A stretch of DNA of 64,000 bases. Origin: CAVONV01 sp963697355. GTDB lineage: Bacteria; Acidobacteriota; Vicinamibacteria; Marinacidobacterales; DATDRI01. This document shows positions 9,008 through 17,621 of this stretch, piece by piece. How positions within the stretch are numbered: the stretch's first letter is position 1; each line of letters starts with the position of its first letter. The DNA lies in assembly GCA_963697355.1 (NCBI GenBank), contig CAVONV010000023.1, forward strand, positions 1 to 64,000, read 5' to 3'. A program made the translations under genes and the position numbers. A model generated the notes under the pieces. It was not told the origin of the DNA, searched no databases, and saw only the letters and a program-made list of their open reading frames with translations.

Positions 9008-10519
9008 CTATTCGAGGTTGAATGGGGGCAGCGTAATGTCCTCCACGCAGGAAGTATCCAGGCCACCGACCGACGCGGTGTCGTGGAAAACATCAATCAG
9101 ATCGGCGATACAGGGATTCATGACTCCATGCGCACCGGCAGCCACGACATGCAGGCTGTTAGGTAAATGGCTGGCCGCCTCTTCTCCCCAGCGCGGAGGA
9201 GTGACCGCATCGATGGTTCCAGACAGGAGCAGAGTCGGAACCGAGACACTGACGTCGTCGCCATAGTTTTTCGGGAGTTTGGATTTTGGCCAGAACTCGC
9301 AGATGGACATCTGGTCCCTGACCCGGAAATCTCCTAAGAAGCTGTCACCAATGGCCGCCGGGATCTCCTCCGGATCAATATAGGGAATGTCCTCGGAGCA
9401 GGTAACACATAGGAGCATACCCATCGCCAGAGTTTTGAAGAGAGCGCGATTTCGCCGCAAAGCCTGCTTGGCGATGGGAGAGAGGTCTCCCTCGTAGGCT
9501 TTATGGATGTAGAGCGGGACAGATCGGCTGCCCTTGACGCTGTACATCATCATACGGAGGGTCTCAGTAAACGTCTGCCAGGAGATCTTGACAGTGACAT
9601 CTTCGTCAGTAACGGGATGGGTCACCGTCGCATCGGAAGGAGCTTGTTTCAGCCTTTCCAGTACAACAGTGCACTCTTCTTCTACCTTGGGAAATGCGTG
9701 GTGGCAGTCGGAATCATCAGCACACTCTTGCAGAATCAAATCCAGAGCCCGCTGCGCACCGTAGGCATGGTAGAGCGGATTGTGGAAGGCGATGGGAGCC
9801 ACACCGTTCAGAACGGCAGTGCGCACCGTTTCAGGATGCCGCCGCATGTAGACCAAACAGGCGCGGGTGCCGTAGGAGCCGCCCATGATGTTGATCTGGT
9901 CATATCCCAACGCGATGCGTGCCTCGTTGATATCGTCCATTGCCGTCGACGTCGAGTACAGGGTTAGATCGAAGTTCTTCTCGAGCTCTGCCAGGCCGGT
10001 GCGATAAGCCTCGATTTGAAAAACTGAATCCATATAGGTCTGAAGGTCCTCGTCGCTTCCCACCGAGACCAGTAGAAGGTTGTCTCCTCCGGTGCCGCGT
10101 TGGTTGATGACCACGATGTCCCTCTTCTCCCGATAACTTGCTTCAAACCAAGTCCGGGCGAGGTCCGCGGCTCCTTGTCCAGGACCACCGGCAAAATAAA
10201 AAACAGGATCAGGCTTGGGGTTGTCCCCTGTAGCATGCAGGACCACGACTTTGAGCGCGATCATTCGGCCCTCTCCGGCCTCGCGATTCTCGAAGACCTT
10301 GAACGTTCCTCTGGAGATCTTGCCCGCCTCTTCCGTGTACTCCGTTTCCAACTCCAGTCGAGATTTCAAGATCTCGGGATCGACAGCAGCAGCCTTCTTC
10401 AAGTATTCCTGGGGTTTTTCGGAGGTTTTGGAGTTTTGGGTGCAGGAAAAGGAGATGCCCAACACCAGGCTCAGCAAGAGGACGCTCCTCGCCGTCTGAT
10501 TTGGTTTGAAGTTCATCAT
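9008..10519 (-). CDS. Secreted alpha/beta hydrolase, TAP-like (S33-type) peptidase
   Basis: A 503-residue intact protein. The N-terminus has a lipoprotein-type signal (SVLLLSLVLGISFSC). Then comes the alpha/beta-hydrolase core with oxyanion-region FAGGPGQGA, VVINQRGTGG, the nucleophile elbow IMGGSYGTRA, and after a lid region the Asp in SGTIDAVTPP and His in AAGAHGVMNP. The C-terminal part matches the TAP-like domain of tripeptidyl/prolyl aminopeptidases, with several cysteines that may form disulphides. It probably trims proline-containing peptides in the periplasm. It is divergent from the ADOP permease at 10621 across about 100 bp. Confidence 0.85.
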   Translation of the reverse strand: MMNFKPNQTARSVLLLSLVLGISFSCTQNSKTSEKPQEYLKKAAAVDPEILKSRLELETEYTEEAGKISRGTFKVFENREAGEGRMIALKVVVLHATGDNPKPDPVFYFAGGPGQGAADLARTWFEASYREKRDIVVINQRGTGGDNLLLVSVGSDEDLQTYMDSVFQIEAYRTGLAELEKNFDLTLYSTSTAMDDINEARIALGYDQINIMGGSYGTRACLVYMRRHPETVRTAVLNGVAPIAFHNPLYHAYGAQRALDLILQECADDSDCHHAFPKVEEECTVVLERLKQAPSDATVTHPVTDEDVTVKISWQTFTETLRMMMYSVKGSRSVPLYIHKAYEGDLSPIAKQALRRNRALFKTLAMGMLLCVTCSEDIPYIDPEEIPAAIGDSFLGDFRVRDQMSICEFWPKSKLPKNYGDDVSVSVPTLLLSGTIDAVTPPRWGEEAASHLPNSLHVVAAGAHGVMNPCIADLIDVFHDTASVGGLDTSCVEDITLPPFNLE

Positions 10520-10620
10520 GGTGTTGTATATATCAAAGCTTTCTCCTCCCTTCTATCCCCTTCACAAATGATTGAGCATCTGCCAAGTGGTAGAATATTA
10601 GAAAAAGCAAGGAAGAAAGC

Positions 10621-13056
10621 ATGAATCCTATTTTCGATCTCCGACTAGCGGTGCGTTCTCTCGCCAAGCGGCCGGGATTCTCCCTCATCGTCATATTGAC
10701 GATGGCGGTCGGTATCGGCGCCAATGTCGCGGTCTTCTCCTACCTTAGCTACTATACTCTGCCGACCATCGACGCCCCTAAGCCCCGCGAGGTCGTGCGC
10801 GTGGAAACGAGTTTCGACGGATCGCCTACGCTCACGAGCTCTTACCCCGATTGGCTCGATATCAAACGAGAGGCCCAGATCTTCGAGCAGCTCGCGGCGT
10901 TCCGTTTGTTCGGCGCCTCCATGAAATGCAACGACAAAACGTTGTATACCTGGGGTCATGCGGTCAGTGAAGACTACCTCCCACTTTTCGGTGCCTTGCC
11001 GGCTCGCGGACGTTTGATCCAGCCTGATGACGATCGGTCCGAAGCCGAAGGTGTCGTCGTTCTCAATCATCTTTTTTGGACGAGGCATTTCGATGCCGAC
11101 CCCAACGTCATCGGACAAATCGTCTATCTCAACGGCCGCCATCCTTACACGGTGATTGGTGTGGCTCGCCCCGGGTTTCAAGGCCAAGGCCTCGCCACGG
11201 AGATTTACATCCCGCTATCGACTGCAGGTACGGTGATGAGCGGCCTCGACAACCGACAGGACCGACGGGTCCAAAGCCTTGGTCGACTGTCGTCCGACGT
11301 CACGGTCGAACAGGCCCGCGCGGCTCTCTCGCCCTTGGCCGAAAGCCTCGATGACGCCTATCCGGAAGAAGAGGCGCGCCAGTTGAACGTCCGAGCATTT
11401 TCGGAACCTGTAACCGGCGCGTCGGAGGACCCTTTCGTCTTTGCCGCCAAAATCTTGATGGCCGCCGTCGTTCTGTTGTTGCTACTTGCTTGTGCCAACG
11501 TAGCCAATCTGTTGTTGGCGCGTTCGGAATCCCGACGACGAGAAATGGGTGTTCTTGCCGCTCTTGGCGCAGGCCGCGCTCGCCTTTCCCTTCGCCTCTT
11601 GTTCGAAAGTCTCATCCTCTCCGTCAGCGGTGGCCTAGTGGGGTTGTTGATTGGCTTTTGGGCGATCAACATCATCGAACACTATCTCCTACAGACCGTT
11701 CCCGTGGGAATGGGTGCCTGGGGACAAGCGACGAGTCTCGTGGTGAACGAGCACCAACTCATTGCCTTTGCCGTGGGAATCTCTGTTGTCACCGGACTCC
11801 TATTCGGCCTGGCGCCCGTAACTCAGCTCTTTCGTGCCGACCTGGTCAAAGCCCTCAAATCGAATGCATCGGGCTCGAGAGGAAGAAAGTGGCTCGAGAT
11901 GCGAAAGCTCCTGGTCGTTGCGCAGGTCGCTCTGTCTGTGATCCTGCTCCTGGGTGCGGGATTGCTCGTGAGAACACTCGTTCTCGTCGGCCAGCAAGAG
12001 GTTGGCTTCGAGCCTCGCAACCTAACGCTCGCCACCGTCTACATGCCCACCGACCGGTCGAGCGACGAAGCGGAGGCGAGGGCCGCCTACCAAGATTTGC
12101 TCGAGCGCACCAGGGAAATTTCCGGAGTCGAGGCTGCCAGCCTGGTTCAAATGATCCCCCTGAGCGGATTCATCCGAACGGTGGATGCGGCATTACCCCA
12201 CCGTCCAGAAAAAGAGCCCATCAATTACAACATCGTCGGTCCCGGCTTCTTCGAGACCATGTCGATCCCACTCCTCCAAGGACGCGAGTTCGACGGTCGC
12301 GACCGCCACGATAGCACCGGTGTCGTCATCGTCAACCAAGCGGCGGCCACTCATTTGTGGCCGGACCGGGATCCCATTGGCCAAAGCATCCAAGTGCAGC
12401 AAAGCGTCGGTGTCGAGCAGAGTGCGTTTTACGAGGTCGTAGGCGTCGCAGCCGACAGCCGATACCAGCGGATCGTCGATCCCATCCGGCCCCAGGTTTA
12501 TTTGAACTTTCACCAGGAGTTCAGACCCCGATTGACCTTTGTCGTACGTTCGTCGACACCGGTTGCATCGCAGCTTCGCGAAGGCTTCCGAGAGCAATAC
12601 CCCGATATGGCCATCATCGATCTCGTTCCTTTCTCCGAGCAGATCCGTCGTTCCTTGAGCGACCAGCGGATGAATGCCGATATCGCCGTCGGTTTCGGTC
12701 TTCTTGGTTTACTCCTGGCGGCCACTGGTATTTTCAGTGTCATGAGCTACGTCGTAAGCCGCCGACATCGTGAATTCGGCATCCGAATGGCCATCGGTGC
12801 TACCGCGAGCGACATGTCGAGGCAGGTGCTTGGCGAGGCCGGGAAACTGATTGGGGTAGGTTTAGCGGTCGGTCTTTTATCCGCGTGGGCTCTAGCGAAG
12901 ATTCTCGCCAGTGTTCTTTACGGGGTAAGCGCTCATGACACCTTGACCTTTGTTGCAGTGCCTCTGGTCCTAGGGGCGATCGGTGTTCTGGCCGCCTTCC
13001 TTCCCGCACGCCGTGCGTCACGTATCGACCCTATCATTGCCCTTAGAGAGGAATAG
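10621..13056 (+). CDS. ABC-type permease of the ADOP (MacB/FtsX-like) family, copy 1
   Basis: An 811-residue membrane protein without its own ATPase. The order is: N-terminal helix (PGFSLIVILTMAVGIGANVAVF), a MacB-type periplasmic domain, a FtsX helix bundle (AAVVLLLLLACANVANLLLARSE and following), a second periplasmic domain from about residue 470, and a second FtsX bundle ending in SRIDPIIALREE. This duplicated layout is typical of acidobacterial duplicated orphan permeases. By family such proteins move or expel lipids, peptides or drugs mechanically with a separate ATPase and adaptor. No ATPase gene is adjacent, so the substrate is unknown. Start ATG 10621 follows GGAAG. Confidence 0.9.
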   Translation: MNPIFDLRLAVRSLAKRPGFSLIVILTMAVGIGANVAVFSYLSYYTLPTIDAPKPREVVRVETSFDGSPTLTSSYPDWLDIKREAQIFEQLAAFRLFGASMKCNDKTLYTWGHAVSEDYLPLFGALPARGRLIQPDDDRSEAEGVVVLNHLFWTRHFDADPNVIGQIVYLNGRHPYTVIGVARPGFQGQGLATEIYIPLSTAGTVMSGLDNRQDRRVQSLGRLSSDVTVEQARAALSPLAESLDDAYPEEEARQLNVRAFSEPVTGASEDPFVFAAKILMAAVVLLLLLACANVANLLLARSESRRREMGVLAALGAGRARLSLRLLFESLILSVSGGLVGLLIGFWAINIIEHYLLQTVPVGMGAWGQATSLVVNEHQLIAFAVGISVVTGLLFGLAPVTQLFRADLVKALKSNASGSRGRKWLEMRKLLVVAQVALSVILLLGAGLLVRTLVLVGQQEVGFEPRNLTLATVYMPTDRSSDEAEARAAYQDLLERTREISGVEAASLVQMIPLSGFIRTVDAALPHRPEKEPINYNIVGPGFFETMSIPLLQGREFDGRDRHDSTGVVIVNQAAATHLWPDRDPIGQSIQVQQSVGVEQSAFYEVVGVAADSRYQRIVDPIRPQVYLNFHQEFRPRLTFVVRSSTPVASQLREGFREQYPDMAIIDLVPFSEQIRRSLSDQRMNADIAVGFGLLGLLLAATGIFSVMSYVVSRRHREFGIRMAIGATASDMSRQVLGEAGKLIGVGLAVGLLSAWALAKILASVLYGVSAHDTLTFVAVPLVLGAIGVLAAFLPARRASRIDPIIALREE

Positions 13057-13126
13057 GAGAGCTCCCTTTTCTTCGGCCTCGAATACCGCTTTTCACGTCT
13101 GACCCCGCGTGATAAAACCTTGGGTC

Positions 13127-14947
13127 ATGGAACACGACACGATTGCCGTCATCGACTTCGGGGGGCAATATGCTCATCTCATCGCCACCAAAGTGCGTCG
13201 TTTGGGAGTAAGAGCCGAGATCCGACAACCCGAGGATCCCATCGACGTTTTCCGACGTTACAAGGGTATTATCATATCGGGAAGCCCCGCCCTTGCGTCC
13301 CATGGAGAAGACTCCGACTACACCAAAGAGATCTACGATCTCGACATTCCTATTGCCGGTTTTTGTTTTGGACACCAGGAAATCGCCAAGCACTATGGTG
13401 GGGAAGTCGAGCACGGGGGCAGGGAATGGGGGAAAGCCGAGCTCCGTGTTAGCGGCAATAATCCGATCTTCGCGGGGCTTGGTCCCGTCGAGACCGTATG
13501 GATGAGTCACTACGACTCCGTCGTCGCCGTAGGGCCTGACTTCGAGGAGCTCGGCCGCACGGTGACCGGTGAGGCATCGACGGAGCATCGTTACGCGGCC
13601 ATCGGCTCTGATAAATTGCGACGTTACGGCCTGCAATTCCATCCTGAAGTGGACGACACGGTCCACGGCAATCAGATAATTACAAACTTCGTGCTGGGGA
13701 TTTGCGGATGCCGCAAGACGTGGAGTATGGAAGGCTTCCTTGACGAAGAAATTGAGAGGATCCGCCGGCAGGTCGGTGACGGGTCTGTGTTTTTACTCGC
13801 TTCAGGCGGCGTGGACTCGACTGTGACCGCGGCCGTCATCGGCAAAGCCATCGGTTCGGAACGCCTGCACCTCCTGCACATCGACAATGGCCTCATGCGA
13901 AAGGACGAGAGCCGACAGGTCGTCGACTTGTTCCACCGCCTCGGCCTCGATGCCCACCTCGAATTCGTCGATGCCGGTGGCGTATTCCTCGAAGCGCTCG
14001 AGGGAGAAATCGACCCCGAGCGCAAGCGGCGCATCATCGGCGACACCTTCATCAAGGTGTTTCAAGACCAGGCCGAACAACTCGGGCTCGCCAACCATCT
14101 TCTGGGGCAGGGAACGATCTACCCCGACACCGTCGAGACCGGTGGTACCAAACGGGCCGACACCATCAAAACACACCACAATCGCGTACCGATCATCGAG
14201 GAGATGATTGCTCAAGGGAAGGTCGTCGAACCGCTTGCCGATCTCTACAAGGTCGAAGTGCGAGAGCTTGGGGAAAAGCTCGGCATTCCCCACGACGTCG
14301 TATGGCGCCACCCCTTCCCCGGCCCCGGTCTCGGCGTGCGCTTGCTCTGCAACGACGGCACTCCCGACGAGACGGGCTTCGACAAGGCCGCACCCGACGT
14401 CAAACGCATTGCCGATCAGTTCGGTCTGAAAAGCTTCCTGCTCCCTATCCGGTCGGTCGGCGTGAAAGCGGATCTCAGAGCTTATGAGCATCCTGTGCTG
14501 TTGAGTGGGGAGGTTCCTTGGTCCAAGCTCCTCGACGCGGCTTCCGCCATCACCGCCGATGTACCCGGCATCAATCGCTGCATCTGGAACTTGGGGCCTG
14601 CTCATCCGACAAAGGCTCATCCCGTCGCCGCGACGATCACTCGCGAAAGACTCGACACGCTACGCGAGGCAGACCACATCGTCATGAGCGCACTCTCGGA
14701 GCACGGGCTCTACGATGACATCTGGCAATGTCCAACGGTCCTTGTCCCTCTCGCACTGGGCGACGAAGAGGGCGAGCTCGTCGTCGTCAGACCCATCAGA
14801 TCGCAACGTGCCATGACCGCTATGCCGGTGGAATTTCCACCGCCCGTCCTAGATCATCTCCGTGCCGCTGTCCTCGCGATACCGGGTGTGTCCGGACTCG
14901 GTCTCGACATCACCTCCAAACCACCAGGAACCATCGAGTGGGAGTGA
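13127..14947 (+). CDS. guaA: GMP synthase (glutamine-hydrolysing), long form
   Basis: Converts XMP to GMP with ATP and glutamine. ATG 13127 gives the family start M-E-H-D-T-I-A-V-I-D-F-G-G-Q-Y; a GTG six codons earlier is possible. Order: class I glutaminase with nucleophile Cys in GFCFGHQEIA and His/Glu in LQFHPEVDD; ATP pyrophosphatase with P-loop ASGGVDSTVT; then HHNRVP and WRHPFPGPGLGVRLL of the XMP site. The length is about 606 residues against a usual 525. The excess lies between GLGVRLL and RPIRSQRAMTAM, as in the enlarged C-terminal domain of eukaryotic-type enzymes. The C-terminus SKPPGTIEWE is normal. Confidence 0.95.
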   Translation: MEHDTIAVIDFGGQYAHLIATKVRRLGVRAEIRQPEDPIDVFRRYKGIIISGSPALASHGEDSDYTKEIYDLDIPIAGFCFGHQEIAKHYGGEVEHGGREWGKAELRVSGNNPIFAGLGPVETVWMSHYDSVVAVGPDFEELGRTVTGEASTEHRYAAIGSDKLRRYGLQFHPEVDDTVHGNQIITNFVLGICGCRKTWSMEGFLDEEIERIRRQVGDGSVFLLASGGVDSTVTAAVIGKAIGSERLHLLHIDNGLMRKDESRQVVDLFHRLGLDAHLEFVDAGGVFLEALEGEIDPERKRRIIGDTFIKVFQDQAEQLGLANHLLGQGTIYPDTVETGGTKRADTIKTHHNRVPIIEEMIAQGKVVEPLADLYKVEVRELGEKLGIPHDVVWRHPFPGPGLGVRLLCNDGTPDETGFDKAAPDVKRIADQFGLKSFLLPIRSVGVKADLRAYEHPVLLSGEVPWSKLLDAASAITADVPGINRCIWNLGPAHPTKAHPVAATITRERLDTLREADHIVMSALSEHGLYDDIWQCPTVLVPLALGDEEGELVVVRPIRSQRAMTAMPVEFPPPVLDHLRAAVLAIPGVSGLGLDITSKPPGTIEWE

Positions 14948-14963
14948 GGGGACATTGTATAGT

Positions 14964-14996
14964 ATGCCGTCATTTTACCATGTAAAATGACGGCAT
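14964..14996. promoter_or_regulatory. Perfect 15-bp palindrome overlapping the AAA ATPase start codon
   Basis: Arm ATGCCGTCATTTTAC (14964-14978) and arm GTAAAATGACGGCAT (14982-14996) are exact reverse complements around a 3-nt centre CAT. The right arm contains the ATG at 14995. The core TTTTACCATGTAAAA is AT-rich, like an operator. If transcribed it would bury the start codon in a hairpin. It lies 17 bp after the guaA stop and has no T-run, so it is not a normal terminator. Confidence 0.7.
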
Positions 14997-15462
14997 GGTG
15001 GACAGCCTTTCTCACCTTCGGATCGCAACGCTCCCACGTGGAGCCTTCTTTCTCTTCGGCCCTAGAGGTGTGGGTAAGAGTACCTGGGCGAAAACGAAAC
15101 TCGCGAAGGCCCACCGTTTCGACTTGCTCGACGAAAGCCTGTATCAGAGTCTTTTGACCGATCCATCAATGTTTGCGTCCGAGCTCCTGAGCCTGCGGAA
15201 GGGAAGTTGGGTCGTGGTCGACGAAGTGCAACGAATTCCTGCTCTTCTTAACGAGGTCCATCGGTTCATCGAGGAGCGGAAATTACGCTTTGCACTTCTC
15301 GGTTCGAGCGCCCGAAAACTAAAGACAGCAGGAACGAACCTCTTGGCGGGACGAGCCGTTCACAAGAACATGCTAACGATGAGGAGCGAGAACCTGGTTC
15401 CTTGCCCGTTACCGTTCCCCCGCCCGCGCCCGATTCACTCCGACAAAAGACCATTCGTTTGA
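14995..15462 (+). pseudogene. AAA_14/DUF4143-type ATPase, N-terminal remnant
   Basis: The first 120 or so residues are good family sequence: L-P-R-G-A-F-F-L-F-G-P-R-G-V-G-K-S-T-W with a full Walker A, then FDLLDESLYQSLLTDP, Walker B WVVVDEVQRIPALLNEVH, and FALLGSSARKLK followed by LLAGRA. The frame then departs into unrelated Pro/Arg-rich residues and stops at 15462. Full members are about 380-450 residues with a C-terminal DUF4143 domain, which is missing. A deletion or rearrangement near 15375 is likely. These ATPases are common, often mobile, and of unclear role. The start overlaps the palindrome at 14964-14996. Confidence 0.7.
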
Positions 15463-15689
15463 AAAAACGCACGATACAAAGCAGCAGCGCCAGTTTTGAT
15501 ATTTGTGGTTCTCGCTTTACGAATCCGGGCTCGGACTCGGAATCGAGCTGAGACGTTAACCGAGATTTTTGCACATACGTTCCGCCCGTAAACGATTGTC
15601 ATAATGCCACTTAAGCTGACGCAAATCCTCGCTAACGGAGATCTGAGGCTAGAGACCGTCCATATGGAGGAGGGAAAGAATGGTCCAGC

Positions 15690-16016
15690 CTACGGCCTTT
15701 TCCTTGTTCGAGAAAGGAACAGCAAAAATCCAGTCATCAGCAGCGACATAGCTACGTTGGCTGTAAGCTGCACTTTGTTGAGACCGGACTCGAATGATCC
15801 AAGCCGTTCCTCCTGGCCTTGTAGCGATGGGAACTGCCCGGCGAGTGCACGGAAAACATCGGAAGATGTGGGCGGGCTCCAAAAAGGGTAATACCCCATC
15901 GCCGCGTGAACTTGTCCTTCGGACTCTCGATCGATCCCGAAGTATGGCGGAAAGATGAACATGATCAGCAACAACACTACTTCGGCAACGAGCACGAGCT
16001 TTTGGACGCGATTCAT
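15690..16016 (-). CDS. Small two-helix membrane protein of unknown function
   Basis: ATG 16016 sits 7 nt behind GAAGG and gives a 108-residue product. It begins M-N-R-V-Q-K-L-V-L-V-A-E-V-V-L-L-L-I, the first helix, and continues FIFPPYFGID. A loop of about 45 residues with YYPFWSPP follows, then a second helix (ANVAMSLLMTGFLLFLSRTRK). This layout, two helices with a periplasmic loop containing F-P-P and F/W-S-P-P, is seen in small uncharacterised proteins. I know no function. A longer frame exists to 16115 but lacks a better start. A plus-strand frame at 15604-15891 over the same DNA looks like a shadow. Confidence 0.6.
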   Translation of the reverse strand: MNRVQKLVLVAEVVLLLIMFIFPPYFGIDRESEGQVHAAMGYYPFWSPPTSSDVFRALAGQFPSLQGQEERLGSFESGLNKVQLTANVAMSLLMTGFLLFLSRTRKRP

Positions 16017-16159
16017 CACCATACCTTCGCGCGCCTGGCGTCTTCTGGCAATTGTGTAGACCAAGTTGTGCCTGGCGAGTAATTTCCTGCCGAAGGATTT
16101 CCAAGGAACGGTCAACGACGTCTCAGATGAAACGCCCGCCGGGGAACATCCATTTCCGT

Positions 16160-16705
16160 TTACAGGTTCGCCGTCTGTTCCACGCTCCTTCGGAGCTGAC
16201 GGACGTTCTCCTCTTTCGAATGGACATTGGCGACGCAGCCAGGCCCCAGGATCAGCCCCCGTCTCCCGACCTGCTCCCAGGCATCTTTGACTTGGGCGTC
16301 GACATCGGCCGGCGTCCCTTGGACGAGAGCCTTGTTGCGGTCAATGCCTCCGATCAGGCACTTGTCGGTTCTCTTCTTCATCTCCGCTAGTGGCGGGCCG
16401 AACTCTCGGTCGTGGTAGTTAAACGCCTGAACGGGGTAGTCGAGGACCTGGTCAAACATGATGTTGTCGCCGTGGAGGTGAAAGATGTTGAACCAAGACC
16501 GGCCACGAATGGCTTCCAGGACCACGAGATCGTAGCTCCTGGCGAACGCCCGGTATTCGTCGGGGGTCAAATAGCCTTCGTTGGTCGTTTGGCTGGCGAA
16601 GAAAAGACCGGCAGCTCCACGCGACACCACATTGATGGCAAAGCGACGGGTCGTTTCGGTGATGACCTCGAGACCATCTGGACGCAACCCTTCGTCATCG
16701 TGCAA
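16160..16705 (-). pseudogene. UroD-like (uroporphyrinogen decarboxylase / MtbA-type methyltransferase) C-terminal remnant
   Basis: About 180 residues of good C-terminal UroD-superfamily barrel sequence: ITETTRRFAINVVSRGAAG, FASQTTNEGYLTPDEYRAF, FHLHGDNIMFDQVLDYPVQAFN, CLIGGIDRNKALVQGTPADV and GLILGPGCVANVHSKEENV. Members are normally about 340 residues, so the N-terminal half is missing. The frame begins only 9 nt after the stop of the isomerase gene. It has just a TTG start with the Shine-Dalgarno sequence touching it, which fits a deletion fusing the operon to a gene remnant. The UroD fold is clear; whether a short product is made is doubtful. Confidence 0.65.
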
Positions 16706-16714
16706 TCTCCTCCC

Positions 16715-17605
16715 CTAGGCCAGAACGGTGTCTCTTCGAACGTCTCGAGACGCCTTGTTGAGCCCCGCCAACACGCCCCGCATATAGGCAAAGGACTGTT
16801 TCATTCCCGGCAGAGGATTGTCGGCGTCGATTTCGTACTCCAAGTTGACGTAACCTGGATAGCTCATTTTCACGAGTTGCGCGAACATCCTCCGGATGGG
16901 CATGGCTCCTTCGCCGACGATGCATTGACTCTCCTTTACTTTGAGATCCCGTAGGTCCTTGATGTGGATATCGAGCATTCGATCCCCCGACAAAGCCATG
17001 GCCTCTACGATGTCGATACCGGTCCGGGTCGTATGCCCGACGTCGAGGCAGACGCCAACCCTCGGGTCCATATCTTTGATGACAGGCAACACATCTTGTG
17101 GGCCGGGGAAGTGCGGATCTTCAGGCCCGTGGTTGTGAACGGCCACCTGGATCCCATACTCCTTCACGAACCGCTCGATGCGAGGAAGTGTCGCTCGGGT
17201 GGGCGCAATGACCATCAGCGGCATGCCACACTCTTTCGCGTACTCGAAGTAAAAACGGATGTCGTCGTCATCTTCTTTTTGAAGTGTGATCGTGCCACCG
17301 CCCACGATCTGCAGGCCCGCTTCCTTGAACTCACGGAGACCGGCAGCAAATTCTTCGTCTGCGCACTCGTATGGGAGATGGAACGACTTGACGTTCACGT
17401 AAGGTGTCCGCAGCTCTTTAATGGCCCGGATGGCGTCCGTCCGCGACAACTCTCTCAGTGAGTAACTTGCCACGCCCAGACGGACCGAAGAGCTTCGCTC
17501 TTCTCCATGCTCCTCAGCGATCCCCTTCGGAGACCATGCTAAACCCGCCGTTCCGGCAACAACCGCGCGAAGAAAGCCGCGGCGAGATTCCATTTTTGAG
17601 CTCAT
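16715..17605 (-). CDS. Sugar phosphate isomerase/epimerase-like TIM-barrel protein, Tat-exported
   Basis: ATG 17605 with GGAGGG 4 nt upstream is preferred to ATG 17629. The N-terminus M-S-S-K-M-E-S-R-R-G-F-L-R is a twin-arginine signal followed by a hydrophobic stretch. The body is a xylose-isomerase-like barrel with metal-ligand style motifs: QVAVHNHGPED, VGVCLDVGHTTRTG, LDIHIKDLRD and YVNLEYEIDADNP. It is the third gene of a tight minus-strand operon with DUF1080 and Gfo/Idh/MocA proteins, 16 nt behind the oxidoreductase. It probably isomerises or cleaves a keto-sugar in the periplasm. The exact substrate is not visible. Confidence 0.85.
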   Translation of the reverse strand: MSSKMESRRGFLRAVVAGTAGLAWSPKGIAEEHGEERSSSVRLGVASYSLRELSRTDAIRAIKELRTPYVNVKSFHLPYECADEEFAAGLREFKEAGLQIVGGGTITLQKEDDDDIRFYFEYAKECGMPLMVIAPTRATLPRIERFVKEYGIQVAVHNHGPEDPHFPGPQDVLPVIKDMDPRVGVCLDVGHTTRTGIDIVEAMALSGDRMLDIHIKDLRDLKVKESQCIVGEGAMPIRRMFAQLVKMSYPGYVNLEYEIDADNPLPGMKQSFAYMRGVLAGLNKASRDVRRDTVLA

Positions 17606-17621
17606 GCAACCCTCCGAATCG

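Noticed and set aside
13802..14620. 272-codon minus-strand frame opposite guaA
   Set aside because: Fully inside guaA and without homology; high GC at third positions opens such frames.
15604..15891. 95-residue plus-strand ORF
   Set aside because: It overlaps the two-helix membrane protein on the other strand, which has a better start and coherent hydrophobic segments.
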